Of a stretch of 5,812 nucleotides of DNA, positions 1 to 5,511 are shown one piece after another. The notes below the pieces were generated by a model. The model searched no databases and was not told where the DNA came from. It saw only the letters and a list, made by a program, of their open reading frames with translations. Origin of the DNA: Propionibacteriaceae bacterium (GTDB lineage Bacteria > Actinomycetota > Actinomycetes > Propionibacteriales > Propionibacteriaceae); assembly GCA_031254155.1 (NCBI GenBank), contig JAIRVA010000120.1:1-5812 (forward strand). The letters run 5' to 3'. The first letter of the stretch is position 1. The number at the start of each line of letters is the position of its first letter. The translations under genes were made by a program, and so were the position numbers.

Positions 1-285
1 TCGCGCCACAACTTGGGCAAGTGGCCCCAGACCTCCTGCCCCGCTGTCTTCCCTTGTCAAATGGGGAGCCACATGGACGGTGGTCCCCGTGGCCCACCCC
101 CTGCCTACCAGGTACCAGCCACTTTCCCCCCGCTGCGGTGCGCCCAGAGGACCGAGCCGACAAAGTACAGTCCCGCCCGCCAGCCCCCAGAAAAAACCGG
201 GGCCAGACCAAACTGCACCCGCCCGCGACACCCGACTGGCACCCCCGGAATCGGCCGCGCCCGCCGGGGGGGACCCATGCCCGCA

Positions 286-324
286 GGATTGTCCGGGGAC
301 CAAAGGTCCCCGAAAAGACAATCC
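286..324. repeat. Long bulged hairpin (8 bp + 8 bp, AAA loop)
   Basis: On the + strand GGATTGTC (286-293) pairs with GACAATCC (317-324), and CGGGGACC (294-301) pairs with GGTCCCCG (305-312). The loop is AAA (302-304), and four unpaired A (313-316) form a one-sided bulge. All 16 pairs are perfect. There is no U-run after it on either strand, so it is not a standard intrinsic terminator. It could be an RNA structure in a transcript from either strand, a U-tail-less terminator, or a protein site. That the structure exists in the sequence is certain; its role is not. Confidence 0.7.
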
Positions 325-439
325 GAGGACGCATGGGGAGACCCCGGCGAGGCAGGCCAGACCCGCCGACCAAAACGAGTACCCCGCAGAGGTTCCAGTA
401 CGCACCCCAGCACCCCGCCGAAGTCCACCACGTACCACA

Positions 440-462
440 CCCACCCCCCAGCACCCACCCCC
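440..462 (-). other. G-quadruplex motif
   Basis: Read on the minus strand there are four G-runs of 5, 3, 6 and 3 with loops of 1, 4 and 1 bases (T, TGCT, T). This fits the usual G3+N1-7 rule with short loops, which favours a stable quadruplex. It lies about 66-88 bases upstream of the mutY start, on the strand that is template for mutY. The + strand is the matching C-rich, i-motif-type strand. Confidence 0.6.
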
Positions 463-515
463 TCCGGGCGCTCTCCGGCAACTCGCGCTGATAGCGTCAG
501 AAGTGGCACCCCTCG

Positions 516-527
516 TATCATGGGGGA
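516..527 (+). promoter_or_regulatory. Candidate leaderless promoter of mutY
   Basis: A -10-like TATCAT (516-521) is followed by six bases, GGGGGA, and then the ATG at 528. This spacing puts transcription start on the A of the start codon. The GGGGGA abuts the ATG with no gap, so it is badly placed to act as a Shine-Dalgarno site, which also fits leaderless expression. No good -35 hexamer is visible 16-18 bases upstream. Confidence 0.45.
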
Positions 528-1394
528 ATGAACACGTTGGCCGAACCGTTGGGGGAGTGGTACCGCGCGTGCGCCCGCGACTTGCCGTGGCGCGACCCAG
601 CGGTTGGCCCGTGGGGGATCCTGGTGTCGGAAATCATGCTCCAGCAGACGCCAGCCGCGCGGGTCGTCCCGTTTTGGCACGCCTGGCTCGCCGTCTGGCC
701 GCGGCCGTCGGACCTCGCGGCCGCCGCGCCGGCCGAAGTGATCCAGGCGTGGGGGACGCTCGGGTACCCCCGCCGCGCGCTCCGGCTACGGGAGTGCGCG
801 AGCGTCATCGCTTGTCAGTATCGTGATGTCGTACCGGCGGATGAGACCACGTTGCGGAGTCTGCCCGGCATCGGGGAGTACACCGCGGCGGCCGTGGCGG
901 CGTTTGCCTACGGACAACGTACGGTCGTCTTGGACACCAACATCCGCCGCGTCATTGCGCGGGCGTACGGGGGGGAAGCCCTGCCACCGCCGACCCTCAG
1001 CAACGAGGAGCGGGCCACCGCCGCCGCCCTGCTGCCCACCGGCCGGGCGGAGTCTGTGACGTGGAACCAGGCGAGCATGGAACTCGGCGCGACCATCTGC
1101 GCCTCGCGGACGTGGGCCTGCGATTCGTGCCCGGTCAAGGAGTTATGCGCCTGGCGAACGGCGGGGTACCCGGGTGATCTCCACGCCGGCCGCCGTCGTA
1201 CCCAGCCGTGGGAAGGTACCCACCGCCAAGCCCGTGGCCGCATCCTCGCCCTACTGCGGGAGGCCGAAGGCGAATCCGTCCCCGTCGCCGCGCTCCTACC
1301 CGTCCACCGCGCGGCCGCGCGGGCGATCACCACCCTGGTTGCCGACGGCCTGGCCGTCCGCGACGGCGAAGCCCTCCGCCTCCCCGGCCCGTGA
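528..1394 (+). CDS. mutY: A/G-specific adenine glycosylase (MutY)
   Basis: This enzyme removes adenine mispaired with 8-oxoguanine or guanine, starting base excision repair in the cytoplasm. The 288-residue protein shows the catalytic Glu35 in SEIMLQQTP, the helix-hairpin-helix LPGIGEYTAAAV at 112-123, the catalytic Asp136 in VVLDTNIRRV, and a [4Fe-4S] site C191-x6-C198-x2-C201-x5-C207. These sit within one or two residues of the E. coli positions (Glu37, Asp138, Cys192-Cys208). It is much shorter than E. coli MutY (350 residues). The C-terminal NUDIX-like domain that reads 8-oxoG is replaced by about 80 residues resembling the short tail of mycobacterial MutY, so this is a family trait and not a truncation. 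ATG 528 gives the right N-terminus, about ten residues before the conserved Leu-Pro-Trp. It converges on the tRNA-Ser gene. Confidence 0.96.
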   Translation: MNTLAEPLGEWYRACARDLPWRDPAVGPWGILVSEIMLQQTPAARVVPFWHAWLAVWPRPSDLAAAAPAEVIQAWGTLGYPRRALRLRECASVIACQYRDVVPADETTLRSLPGIGEYTAAAVAAFAYGQRTVVLDTNIRRVIARAYGGEALPPPTLSNEERATAAALLPTGRAESVTWNQASMELGATICASRTWACDSCPVKELCAWRTAGYPGDLHAGRRRTQPWEGTHRQARGRILALLREAEGESVPVAALLPVHRAAARAITTLVADGLAVRDGEALRLPGP

Positions 1395-1405
1395 CCACAG
1401 GCCGG
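1384..1405. repeat. Short inverted repeat over the mutY stop codon
   Basis: CCGGCC (1384-1389) and GGCCGG (1400-1405) are perfect inverted repeats around a 10-base loop that holds the mutY stop codon. It could fold at the mRNA 3' end. No U-run follows, so a terminator call is weak. Confidence 0.3.
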
Positions 1406-1408
1406 TGG

Positions 1409-1465
1409 CGGTTGCGAAAAAGCGGGTCCAAAACTGGCCAAATCGGTACCGTTTCTTCGCAACCG
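1409..1465. repeat. 10-bp inverted repeat between convergent mutY and tRNA-Ser
   Basis: CGGTTGCGAA (1409-1418) and TTCGCAACCG (1456-1465) are perfect inverted repeats with a 37-base centre; after one mismatch, two more bases pair. The centre holds the palindromes TGGCCA and CGGTACCG. It lies where transcription from mutY and from the tRNA would meet, so a two-way 3'-end structure is possible. The loop is long and T-runs are short (TTTTT on the minus strand near 1421-1417), so it is not a standard terminator. Confidence 0.4.
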
Positions 1466-1485
1466 TGCGGCGTCCCTGCCTCCCT

Positions 1486-1573
1486 TGGCGGCGAGACAGG
1501 GATTCGAACCCTGGAGGCTTTGACACCTGGCCGCTTTCAAGGCGGCTGCACTAGACCACTATGCGATCTCGCC
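1486..1573 (-). tRNA. tRNA-Ser (anticodon UGA)
   Basis: Read from 1573 leftward, the acceptor stem GGCGAGA (1573-1567) pairs perfectly with TCTCGCC (1496-1490). G1489 is the discriminator, and CCA is encoded in the DNA (1488-1486). The D arm is closed by GCA/TGC. The anticodon arm is a five-pair GCCGC/GCGGC stem with loop CTTGAAA, giving anticodon TGA at 1539-1537. A long variable arm (AGG/CCT stem) marks a class II tRNA. The T arm is CAGGG-TTCGAAT-CCCTG. Class II shape, discriminator G and anticodon UGA together identify serine; it reads UCA and probably other UCN codons. It lies downstream of ugd on the same strand but seems to have its own promoter. Confidence 0.97.
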
Positions 1574-1584
1574 AGCGCGTACCT

Positions 1585-1612
1585 ATTCTAGCTGTTCCCC
1601 GGGCAGCCCGAA
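1585..1612 (-). promoter_or_regulatory. Candidate tRNA-Ser promoter
   Basis: On the minus strand TAGAAT (1590-1585) is a good -10 box, preceded after 16 bases by TTCGGG (1612-1607), a weak -35. Eleven bases separate the -10 from the first tRNA base, so transcription would start about four bases before the mature 5' end. The stretch just after the -10 contains GCGC, a GC-rich discriminator of the kind seen at stable-RNA promoters under stringent control. The promoter fills most of the gap after the ugd stop codon. Confidence 0.45.
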
Positions 1613-1627
1613 GGTACCAAGCGGGTG

Positions 1628-2794
1628 TTAGTCCCGGCCGTAGAGGTCCCGGGTGTACACCTTGTCCGCCACGTCGGCCAATTCCGGGGCTGCCCGGTTG
1701 GTGATGATGACGTCGCTGCGGGCCTTGAAACCGGCCAGATCGCCGACGAGTTCGCAGCCCGCGATCGTGGTACCCCCCGCCGCCGGTTCGTAGACGATCA
1801 CGTCCACGCCCGCGGCCCGCAGCCGCTCAATCACGCCGAACACCGACGACGAACGGAAGTTGTCAGAACCGGACTTCATGATGAGCCGGTGGACTCCCAC
1901 CACGCGCGGTCCGCGCGCCAGAATGTCGGCCGCGATGACGGACATCCGGGTGGCATTTGCCCTCACCACCGCTGAAATCAGGTCCTGCGGGATGCCCGAA
2001 TAGTTGGCCAGCAATTGTTTGGTGTCCTTGGGCAGGCAGTACCCCCCGTATCCAAAAGACGGATTGTTGTAGAAGCTGCCGATCCGCGGGTCCAGCCCGA
2101 CACCGGCAATGATTGCGCGCGCGTCGAGTCCTTCGGAGAGGGCGTACGTGTCGATCTCGTTGAAGTACGCCACCCGCAGCGCGAGGTAGGAGTTGGCGAA
2201 CAGCTTGATGGCCTCGGCCTCGCGGGAACCGGTCAGCAGTACGGGAACCGCCGGCGTCGTTGTCGCCGCGACCATCAGGTCGGCGAAGGACCGGCCCCGC
2301 TCGCCGGGGTCGCCGACGATGATCCGCGAGGGGCGCAGGCAGTCGTCGAGCGCCTTGCCCTCGCGGAGAAACTCGGGGACGAAGATGATGACCGCGCCCG
2401 GATGCCGCTCCCGCATCGACTCGGTGAAGCCGACCGGGATGGTCGACTTGATGACAATAGCAGTACGAGGATTGGCCGCCAGCGCCGCCTCAATCGACGA
2501 CTCGACCGACGACGTGTCGAAGTGGTTCGTGTCCGCGTCGTAGTCGGTCGGGGTGGCGATGATGGTCCACTCGGCCGTTCGTACCGCTTCGGCCAGGTCG
2601 TCCGTCGCGGCGAGCGTCAGCGGCGTACTGTCCAAAAAGGCCGTCACATCCGCCTCCGCCAGCGGGGAGTGCCCGGCGCGGATCGCCGCGATCTTCGCCG
2701 GGTCGATGTCGACCACGGTGACGGCGTGGTGTTGCGCCAAGGCAACGGCGTTGGCGAACCCGACGTACCCCGACCCGACAACCGCGATGTCCAC
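1628..2794 (-). CDS. ugd: UDP-glucose 6-dehydrogenase
   Basis: It oxidises UDP-glucose to UDP-glucuronate with two NAD+, feeding capsule, teichuronic acid or other uronic-acid polysaccharides. The 388 residues match the short E. coli-type family in length. The N-terminus has the Rossmann motif GSGYVG (7-12) with an acidic strand end VVDIDP. Further on come STIPVGFT (117-124), VPEFLREG (139-146), the central Lys197 and Asn201 in IKLFANSYL, and the catalytic Cys253 in GYGGYCLPKDTKQLL, with Asp257. The C-terminal NDP-sugar domain runs to the end. The start is GTG at 2794, with GGAAGG six bases upstream; this places the Rossmann strand at residue 2, as expected. It follows the ABC permease by 72 bases on the same strand. 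No glycosyltransferase or capsule gene is visible nearby, so its end product is unknown. Confidence 0.95.
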   Translation of the reverse strand: MDIAVVGSGYVGFANAVALAQHHAVTVVDIDPAKIAAIRAGHSPLAEADVTAFLDSTPLTLAATDDLAEAVRTAEWTIIATPTDYDADTNHFDTSSVESSIEAALAANPRTAIVIKSTIPVGFTESMRERHPGAVIIFVPEFLREGKALDDCLRPSRIIVGDPGERGRSFADLMVAATTTPAVPVLLTGSREAEAIKLFANSYLALRVAYFNEIDTYALSEGLDARAIIAGVGLDPRIGSFYNNPSFGYGGYCLPKDTKQLLANYSGIPQDLISAVVRANATRMSVIAADILARGPRVVGVHRLIMKSGSDNFRSSSVFGVIERLRAAGVDVIVYEPAAGGTTIAGCELVGDLAGFKARSDVIITNRAAPELADVADKVYTRDLYGRD

Positions 2795-2800
2795 GTGCCA

Positions 2801-2806
2801 CCTTCC
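2801..2806 (-). promoter_or_regulatory. Ribosome binding site of ugd
   Basis: GGAAGG lies six bases before the GTG at 2794 and fixes that start. Upstream, TAAGCT (2832-2827) could be a -10 box giving a leader of about 26 bases, but no matching -35 is visible. ugd may therefore be read either from a weak own promoter or by read-through from the ABC pair. Confidence 0.6.
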
Positions 2807-2866
2807 ATTAAGACTTGCGTACCCAGCTTAGTGGACGTGGGCGCCGCGCGAGGTCCCGCGACGGAC

Positions 2867-3982
2867 TTACGACAGTTCGGACTTGGCGCGCAACGCCGTA
2901 CGGAAGGAGATCTTCTTGCCAGTCAACAACAGAGAATACCGGTAAACCCGCGCGGCGGCCAGGACGGCCAACACCGTCGTCACTAGCAGAATCGCCAGCG
3001 AGATGAGGGCCTCCACCCAGGTACCTTGCCCCAGGGCCATCCGCGTCGGGACGACAACGGTCGAGACGATGGGGAAGTAGGAAGCGATCATCATGCCGTG
3101 CCAGTTCTGAGCGGTGGTGAGGAAGAGCGGCACCATGTACGGCAACATGACGAGGATGGTCAGCGGCGAGATGGCGGTCGTGACATCCTCCTGGCGGGAC
3201 ACCAGCGAGGCGAGACCGGCACTCATGGTGGCCATGAGGATGAAGCCGACCAGGAAGAAGGGGATGTACCACAGGATCGGCCCCGTGAGTTGGCCCGGCC
3301 AATCGGCGTGGCCCGACGCCACCAGCGAGCCGATGGCCGCCGCGGCGAGAACGAGGGTTTGCAGGAAGGCGACGAGGGTATTGCCGATGACCTTGCCGGC
3401 GAGCAAGACCGGCGCCCGGACCGACCCGAGCAGGATCTCCACGATCCGCGTCTGCTTCTCGACCACGGTGTTCACCGCGATCGGGTTGATCGAGATCATG
3501 GTGATCATCATGAACACGACGCCGAAGACGATCGGGATGATGGCGGCCATCGCCTGGTTGACCGCACCCGCGGTGTCGAGCAGCTGGACTGCGGGCGTCA
3601 CCGTCAGGGCTCCGACAAGGTCGGACGGGGCCTTGGTGAGCGCCACGACCACGACTTCACCCGTCGTACTGGTGACGACCGCCGCGTCGACCGTACCGTC
3701 TTGGACCGCTGCCACCGCGTCGTCCGCGGTCGCGACCTGGGTGACGTCGAAAGCGGCGGCGAGGGCGGCCGCTTCGGGCAGGCTGGCCGGTACGGCGACG
3801 GTCGTTTTGCTGGTCGATCCCGAATCGGACCCGCCCAGCAGGCCACCGCCGAGGAGGATGCCGCCGATGATGAGAATGACAAAGATGAGCGTGGTAACGA
3901 TAAACGAGCGGGCGTGGACGCGTTCGTCCATCTCGCGGCGGGCCACGATCCAGACCTGGTTGAGGGGGGAGATGGGTCTCAT
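2867..3982 (-). CDS. ABC-2 type exporter permease (NatB-like)
   Basis: This is the membrane half of an ABC exporter, partner of the ATPase encoded just upstream. The 371-residue protein starts with a short cytoplasmic arm, then a membrane segment near residues 28-50. A roughly 95-residue extracytoplasmic domain (about 51-145) rich in Ala, Val, Thr and Asp follows. About five more membrane segments lie near 146-168, 195-222, 236-260, 270-290 and 325-345. Between the second and third is the family signature VVEKQTRIVEILLGSVRAP (173-191), ahead of AGKVIGN. This architecture is that of NatB and the ABC2_membrane_3 family. Relatives export Na+, drugs or peptides; the substrate here cannot be read. 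Its ATG overlaps the ATPase stop as ATGA (3982-3979). The upstream Shine-Dalgarno match is weak, so translation is probably coupled. Confidence 0.9.
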   Translation of the reverse strand: MRPISPLNQVWIVARREMDERVHARSFIVTTLIFVILIIGGILLGGGLLGGSDSGSTSKTTVAVPASLPEAAALAAAFDVTQVATADDAVAAVQDGTVDAAVVTSTTGEVVVVALTKAPSDLVGALTVTPAVQLLDTAGAVNQAMAAIIPIVFGVVFMMITMISINPIAVNTVVEKQTRIVEILLGSVRAPVLLAGKVIGNTLVAFLQTLVLAAAAIGSLVASGHADWPGQLTGPILWYIPFFLVGFILMATMSAGLASLVSRQEDVTTAISPLTILVMLPYMVPLFLTTAQNWHGMMIASYFPIVSTVVVPTRMALGQGTWVEALISLAILLVTTVLAVLAAARVYRYSLLLTGKKISFRTALRAKSELS

Positions 3983-5049
3983 TTTGGCTCGCTTTCCGAC
4001 CGTACGACCGGTCCTCGGTCCGCACGACCTCGTAGTCCGTCGGCGCGTACAGGTATTGTCGTCTTCCGTACTGACCCGGGGGACCCGGCCGGTCCCGTGG
4101 TCGGCGCGTCGACGATGACCTCGCGGAACACGTCGGCGAGGTCGGGGGTCCAGCGGTCGAACCGCCGGACCGGGCCGTTCGACAAGGCCCGCTGCAGGAC
4201 GGCCTGGGCGACGGCGTCGGCCTCGGCATCGGTGGGTACGTCGACGGCGAAGCGGACGACCGGGGGAGTCGGGTCGCTTGTGGCCGGAGCCCCGGGGCCT
4301 GGACTGGCGGTCAGGACGAGCCCGGTCACGTGGGGTACCTCGCGCAGCCAGTCCAGCCCGTCCGCCGCGATCTCGTACGTCCGCCCGGCGTGCGCCTGCA
4401 GCAGCGCCGTCCGCGACCCGGCGGCGCGGATCTGGCCCGACGCGATGATAACGAGGTGGTCACAGAGCCGCTCGACCAGATCAAGCTGGTGGGACGAGAA
4501 GAGGATCGGTACCCCGCGGTCCGCGTACTCCCGCATGATCTCGCCCACCGCGTCCACCGCGAGCGGGTCGAGGCCGGAGAACGGCTCGTCCATGATGAGC
4601 AACTGGGGGTCGCCGATGAGGGCGGCCGCGATCTGGACCCGTTGTTGGTTGCCCAATGACAAGTTGGTCACGGGGTCATTTGCCCGTTCCGACAAGCCCA
4701 GACGCTCGAGTAAGCTGTACGCCTCCTGCTGGGCGGCCTTGGTGGGCGTACCTTTGATCTCGGCGAAGTACGCGAGCTGCTTGGCCACCTTCATCTTGGG
4801 GTACAACCCGCGCTCGGCGGGCATGTACCCGAAGGTGTGAATGTCGGCCGGCGTGATCGGCTGCCCGTTCACCCGGACCTGCCCGGCGTCGGCCGAGATG
4901 ATCCCCATCACCACTCGCATCGTGGTTGTCTTGCCGGCCCCGTTCCCGCCGATGAAGCCGGTCATCCCGCCCCGCTCGACGGTGAAACTCACTTTGTCGA
5001 GGGCCTGGACTTTGCCGAACGCCCGGCTAACGCTTTGTATCTCCAACAC
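3979..5049 (-). CDS. ABC transporter ATP-binding protein (NatA-like)
   Basis: It is the ATPase that drives the exporter whose permease follows with a 4-base overlap. Counting from GTG 5049 (356 residues), Walker A is GGNGAGKTT (34-42). The Q-loop region is YMPAERGLYPKM (75-86), the signature LSLGNQQRVQ (130-139), Walker B with D-loop LLIMDEPFSGLD (150-161), and the switch His187 is in FSSHQ. The ERGLYPKM and LS-x-GNQQ-x-Q motifs are typical of the NatA group. A C-terminal extension of about 120 residues contains DLADVFREV (303-311), as in the DUF4162-type tails of this group. The frame stays open to a TTG at 5085, which would add 12 residues without homology-like features. I prefer GTG 5049, because MLEIQSV is the usual beginning and a promoter sits exactly one leaderless spacing upstream. 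The usual Q-loop glutamine is Ala78 here. Confidence 0.93.
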   Translation of the reverse strand: MLEIQSVSRAFGKVQALDKVSFTVERGGMTGFIGGNGAGKTTTMRVVMGIISADAGQVRVNGQPITPADIHTFGYMPAERGLYPKMKVAKQLAYFAEIKGTPTKAAQQEAYSLLERLGLSERANDPVTNLSLGNQQRVQIAAALIGDPQLLIMDEPFSGLDPLAVDAVGEIMREYADRGVPILFSSHQLDLVERLCDHLVIIASGQIRAAGSRTALLQAHAGRTYEIAADGLDWLREVPHVTGLVLTASPGPGAPATSDPTPPVVRFAVDVPTDAEADAVAQAVLQRALSNGPVRRFDRWTPDLADVFREVIVDAPTTGPAGSPGSVRKTTIPVRADGLRGRADRGPVVRSESEPK

Positions 5050-5085
5050 GGCGAACACGCTACCGCATTGGCGGGGGAGGCGCAA
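5050..5085 (-). promoter_or_regulatory. Candidate leaderless promoter of the ABC operon
   Basis: On the minus strand TTGCGC (5085-5080), a 17-base spacer and TAGCGT (5062-5057) form a -35/-10 pair of actinobacterial type. Seven bases, GTTCGCC, then lead to the GTG at 5049, placing transcription start on the start codon. No Shine-Dalgarno match is visible before this GTG, which fits a leaderless mRNA. If correct, the longer TTG-started form cannot be made from this promoter, because that TTG is part of the -35 box. Confidence 0.5.
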
Positions 5086-5118
5086 CGCCGCTGCGTTCCG
5101 GTCAGGTGGCGACCATCG

Positions 5119-5148
5119 TTGTACGGAAATCTGATTTCCGGCTATTCT
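5119..5148 (+). promoter_or_regulatory. Promoter with operator dyad, RelE-like gene
   Basis: TTGTAC (5119-5124), an 18-base spacer and TATTCT (5143-5148) match the -35 and -10 consensus at four of six positions each. The spacer is almost filled by a perfect 17-bp dyad, CGGAAAT-CTG-ATTTCCG (5124-5140). A repressor bound there would cover the RNA polymerase site. Transcription would start near 5155, on the + strand toward the gene at 5190 and divergent from the ABC operon. Confidence 0.55.
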
Positions 5149-5154
5149 GAAGCT

Positions 5155-5169
5155 GGGTTAGCCGAACCC
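5155..5169 (+). repeat. Leader stem-loop at the predicted transcript start
   Basis: GGGTT (5155-5159), AGCCG loop and AACCC (5165-5169) form a perfect 5-bp stem at the predicted 5' end of the transcript of the RelE-like gene, just before GGAG (5171-5174). It could protect the 5' end or affect ribosome access; neither can be shown here. Confidence 0.35.
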
Positions 5170-5189
5170 CGGAGTAGAAGCGGCGACTG

Positions 5190-5408
5190 TTGGTTACGCT
5201 CCGGCGCTTCGTTGCCGACCTTGGCTCCGGCCAAGGCCTGCGCCCCGGTCTGCGGGTCAAGGGCGTTCGCGGTGCCGAGGGGGTGTACGAGATGACCTTT
5301 TCCCCCGACGGGCGGGCGACTTTCCAGGTCGGTACGGCGGTCATCGACGGTCAACCACATGTTGTCTGGCGTCGGGTTGGTACACACGAAGTCCTCGACC
5401 AACCCTGA
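5190..5408 (+). CDS. RelE/ParE-like small protein (solitary)
   Basis: A 72-residue protein whose core LRVKGVRGAEGVYEMTF (21-37), then DGRATFQ (40-46) and HVVWRRVGTHEVL (57-69), resembles small actinobacterial proteins. These have the RelE/ParE pattern: a basic strand with K-x-x-x-G, a strand ending in E-x-x, a glycine-arginine turn, and a terminal hydrophobic strand with paired Arg. RelE-type members cut mRNA on the ribosome and ParE-type members block gyrase; which applies here, if either, I cannot tell. In-frame TAG at 5175 limits the start to TTG 5190 (or an unlikely CTG at 5187). GGAG at 5171-5174 is 15 bases away, longer than usual, so the start is uncertain. No antitoxin gene is directly next to it: the ABC operon diverges upstream, and the downstream antitoxin has its own promoter region and its own toxin. 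Confidence 0.7.
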   Translation: MVTLRRFVADLGSGQGLRPGLRVKGVRGAEGVYEMTFSPDGRATFQVGTAVIDGQPHVVWRRVGTHEVLDQP

Positions 5409-5415
5409 ACACTGT

Positions 5416-5441
5416 CAAGACCCCACATCCAGGCAAGACCC
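5416..5441. repeat. 8-bp direct repeat CAAGACCC
   Basis: CAAGACCC occurs at 5416-5423 and 5434-5441, 18 bases apart start to start, in the gap before the antitoxin promoter. It may be chance or a pair of protein sites. No terminator hairpin for the preceding gene is visible in this gap. Confidence 0.25.
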
Positions 5442-5464
5442 TTCCGGGCGAGACGATTCATGGG

Positions 5465-5495
5465 TCGTATGATACGATATTCACATCAAGTGATG
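5465..5495 (+). promoter_or_regulatory. Antitoxin promoter with two palindromes
   Basis: The -10-like TATGAT (5468-5473) lies inside a perfect 13-bp palindrome, TCGTAT-G-ATACGA (5465-5477). A second dyad, CATCA-AG-TGATG (5484-5495), follows in the presumed leader. RHH antitoxins of the RelB type bind such palindromes over their own promoter, so these are likely autoregulatory operators. No clear -35 hexamer is present at 16-18 bases. Confidence 0.5.
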
Positions 5496-5501
5496 ACAAA
5501 T

Positions 5502-5505
5502 GGAG
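5502..5505 (+). promoter_or_regulatory. Ribosome binding site of the antitoxin
   Basis: GGAG is six bases before ATG 5512. It overlaps the other in-frame ATG at 5500, which has no such site. This decides for the start at 5512. Confidence 0.65.
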
Positions 5506-5511
5506 TCAGAA

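Larger units (their letters stand above)
1..515. other. Gene-free, C-rich upstream region
   Basis: I see no supportable gene in this stretch. Several frames are open for hundreds of bases, but their translations are rich in Pro, Arg, Thr and Ser, lack any recognisable motif, and reflect scarce T and TA rather than coding. On the + strand C greatly exceeds G, most of all in 361-480 (about 62 C to 22 G by hand count). The region contains a long hairpin at 286-324, a G-quadruplex motif at 440-462 and an 11-bp direct repeat CCCCAGCACCC at 405-415 and 446-456. An AGGAGG reading leftward at 37-32 could be the ribosome site of a minus-strand gene running off the left edge, but no convincing start or product follows it. 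Confidence 0.6.

Noticed and set aside
32..60. TTGACA (60-55) followed by AGGAGG (37-32) on the minus strand as promoter or start of a left-edge gene
   Set aside because: At the right spacing from TTGACA there is no -10 box, and no good start codon lies 5-9 bases after AGGAGG; too little sequence remains to judge.
185..205. GCCCC/GGGGC stem around an A-run as a terminator
   Set aside because: The A-run lies in the 11-base loop and not after the stem, and only five pairs form.
105..680. Open frame on the minus strand across the gene-free region
   Set aside because: It has no recognisable motif, runs antisense into mutY, and is open only because the stretch is poor in TA-containing codons.
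80..826. Open frame on the + strand crossing into mutY
   Set aside because: It overlaps the well-supported mutY in another frame, is very rich in Pro and Arg, and shows no domain.
1486..1508. tRNA-Ser 3' end as an attachment site of an integrated element
   Set aside because: I saw no second copy of the tRNA 3' end, no integrase and no element genes in the window.
2015..2986. A 323-codon + strand frame antisense to ugd
   Set aside because: It is rich in Arg, Asp, Gly and Val with no family features, while ugd on the other strand is complete and full length.
3026..4840. A 604-codon open frame on the + strand
   Set aside because: It is antisense to the permease and ATPase genes and is made of Asp, Arg, His and Gly runs without any motif. 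The minus-strand genes have full family signatures, so this is the mirror image of high-G+C coding.
5142..5402. An 86-codon minus-strand frame opposite the RelE-like gene
   Set aside because: The + strand protein has a recognisable pattern and a promoter; the minus frame has neither.
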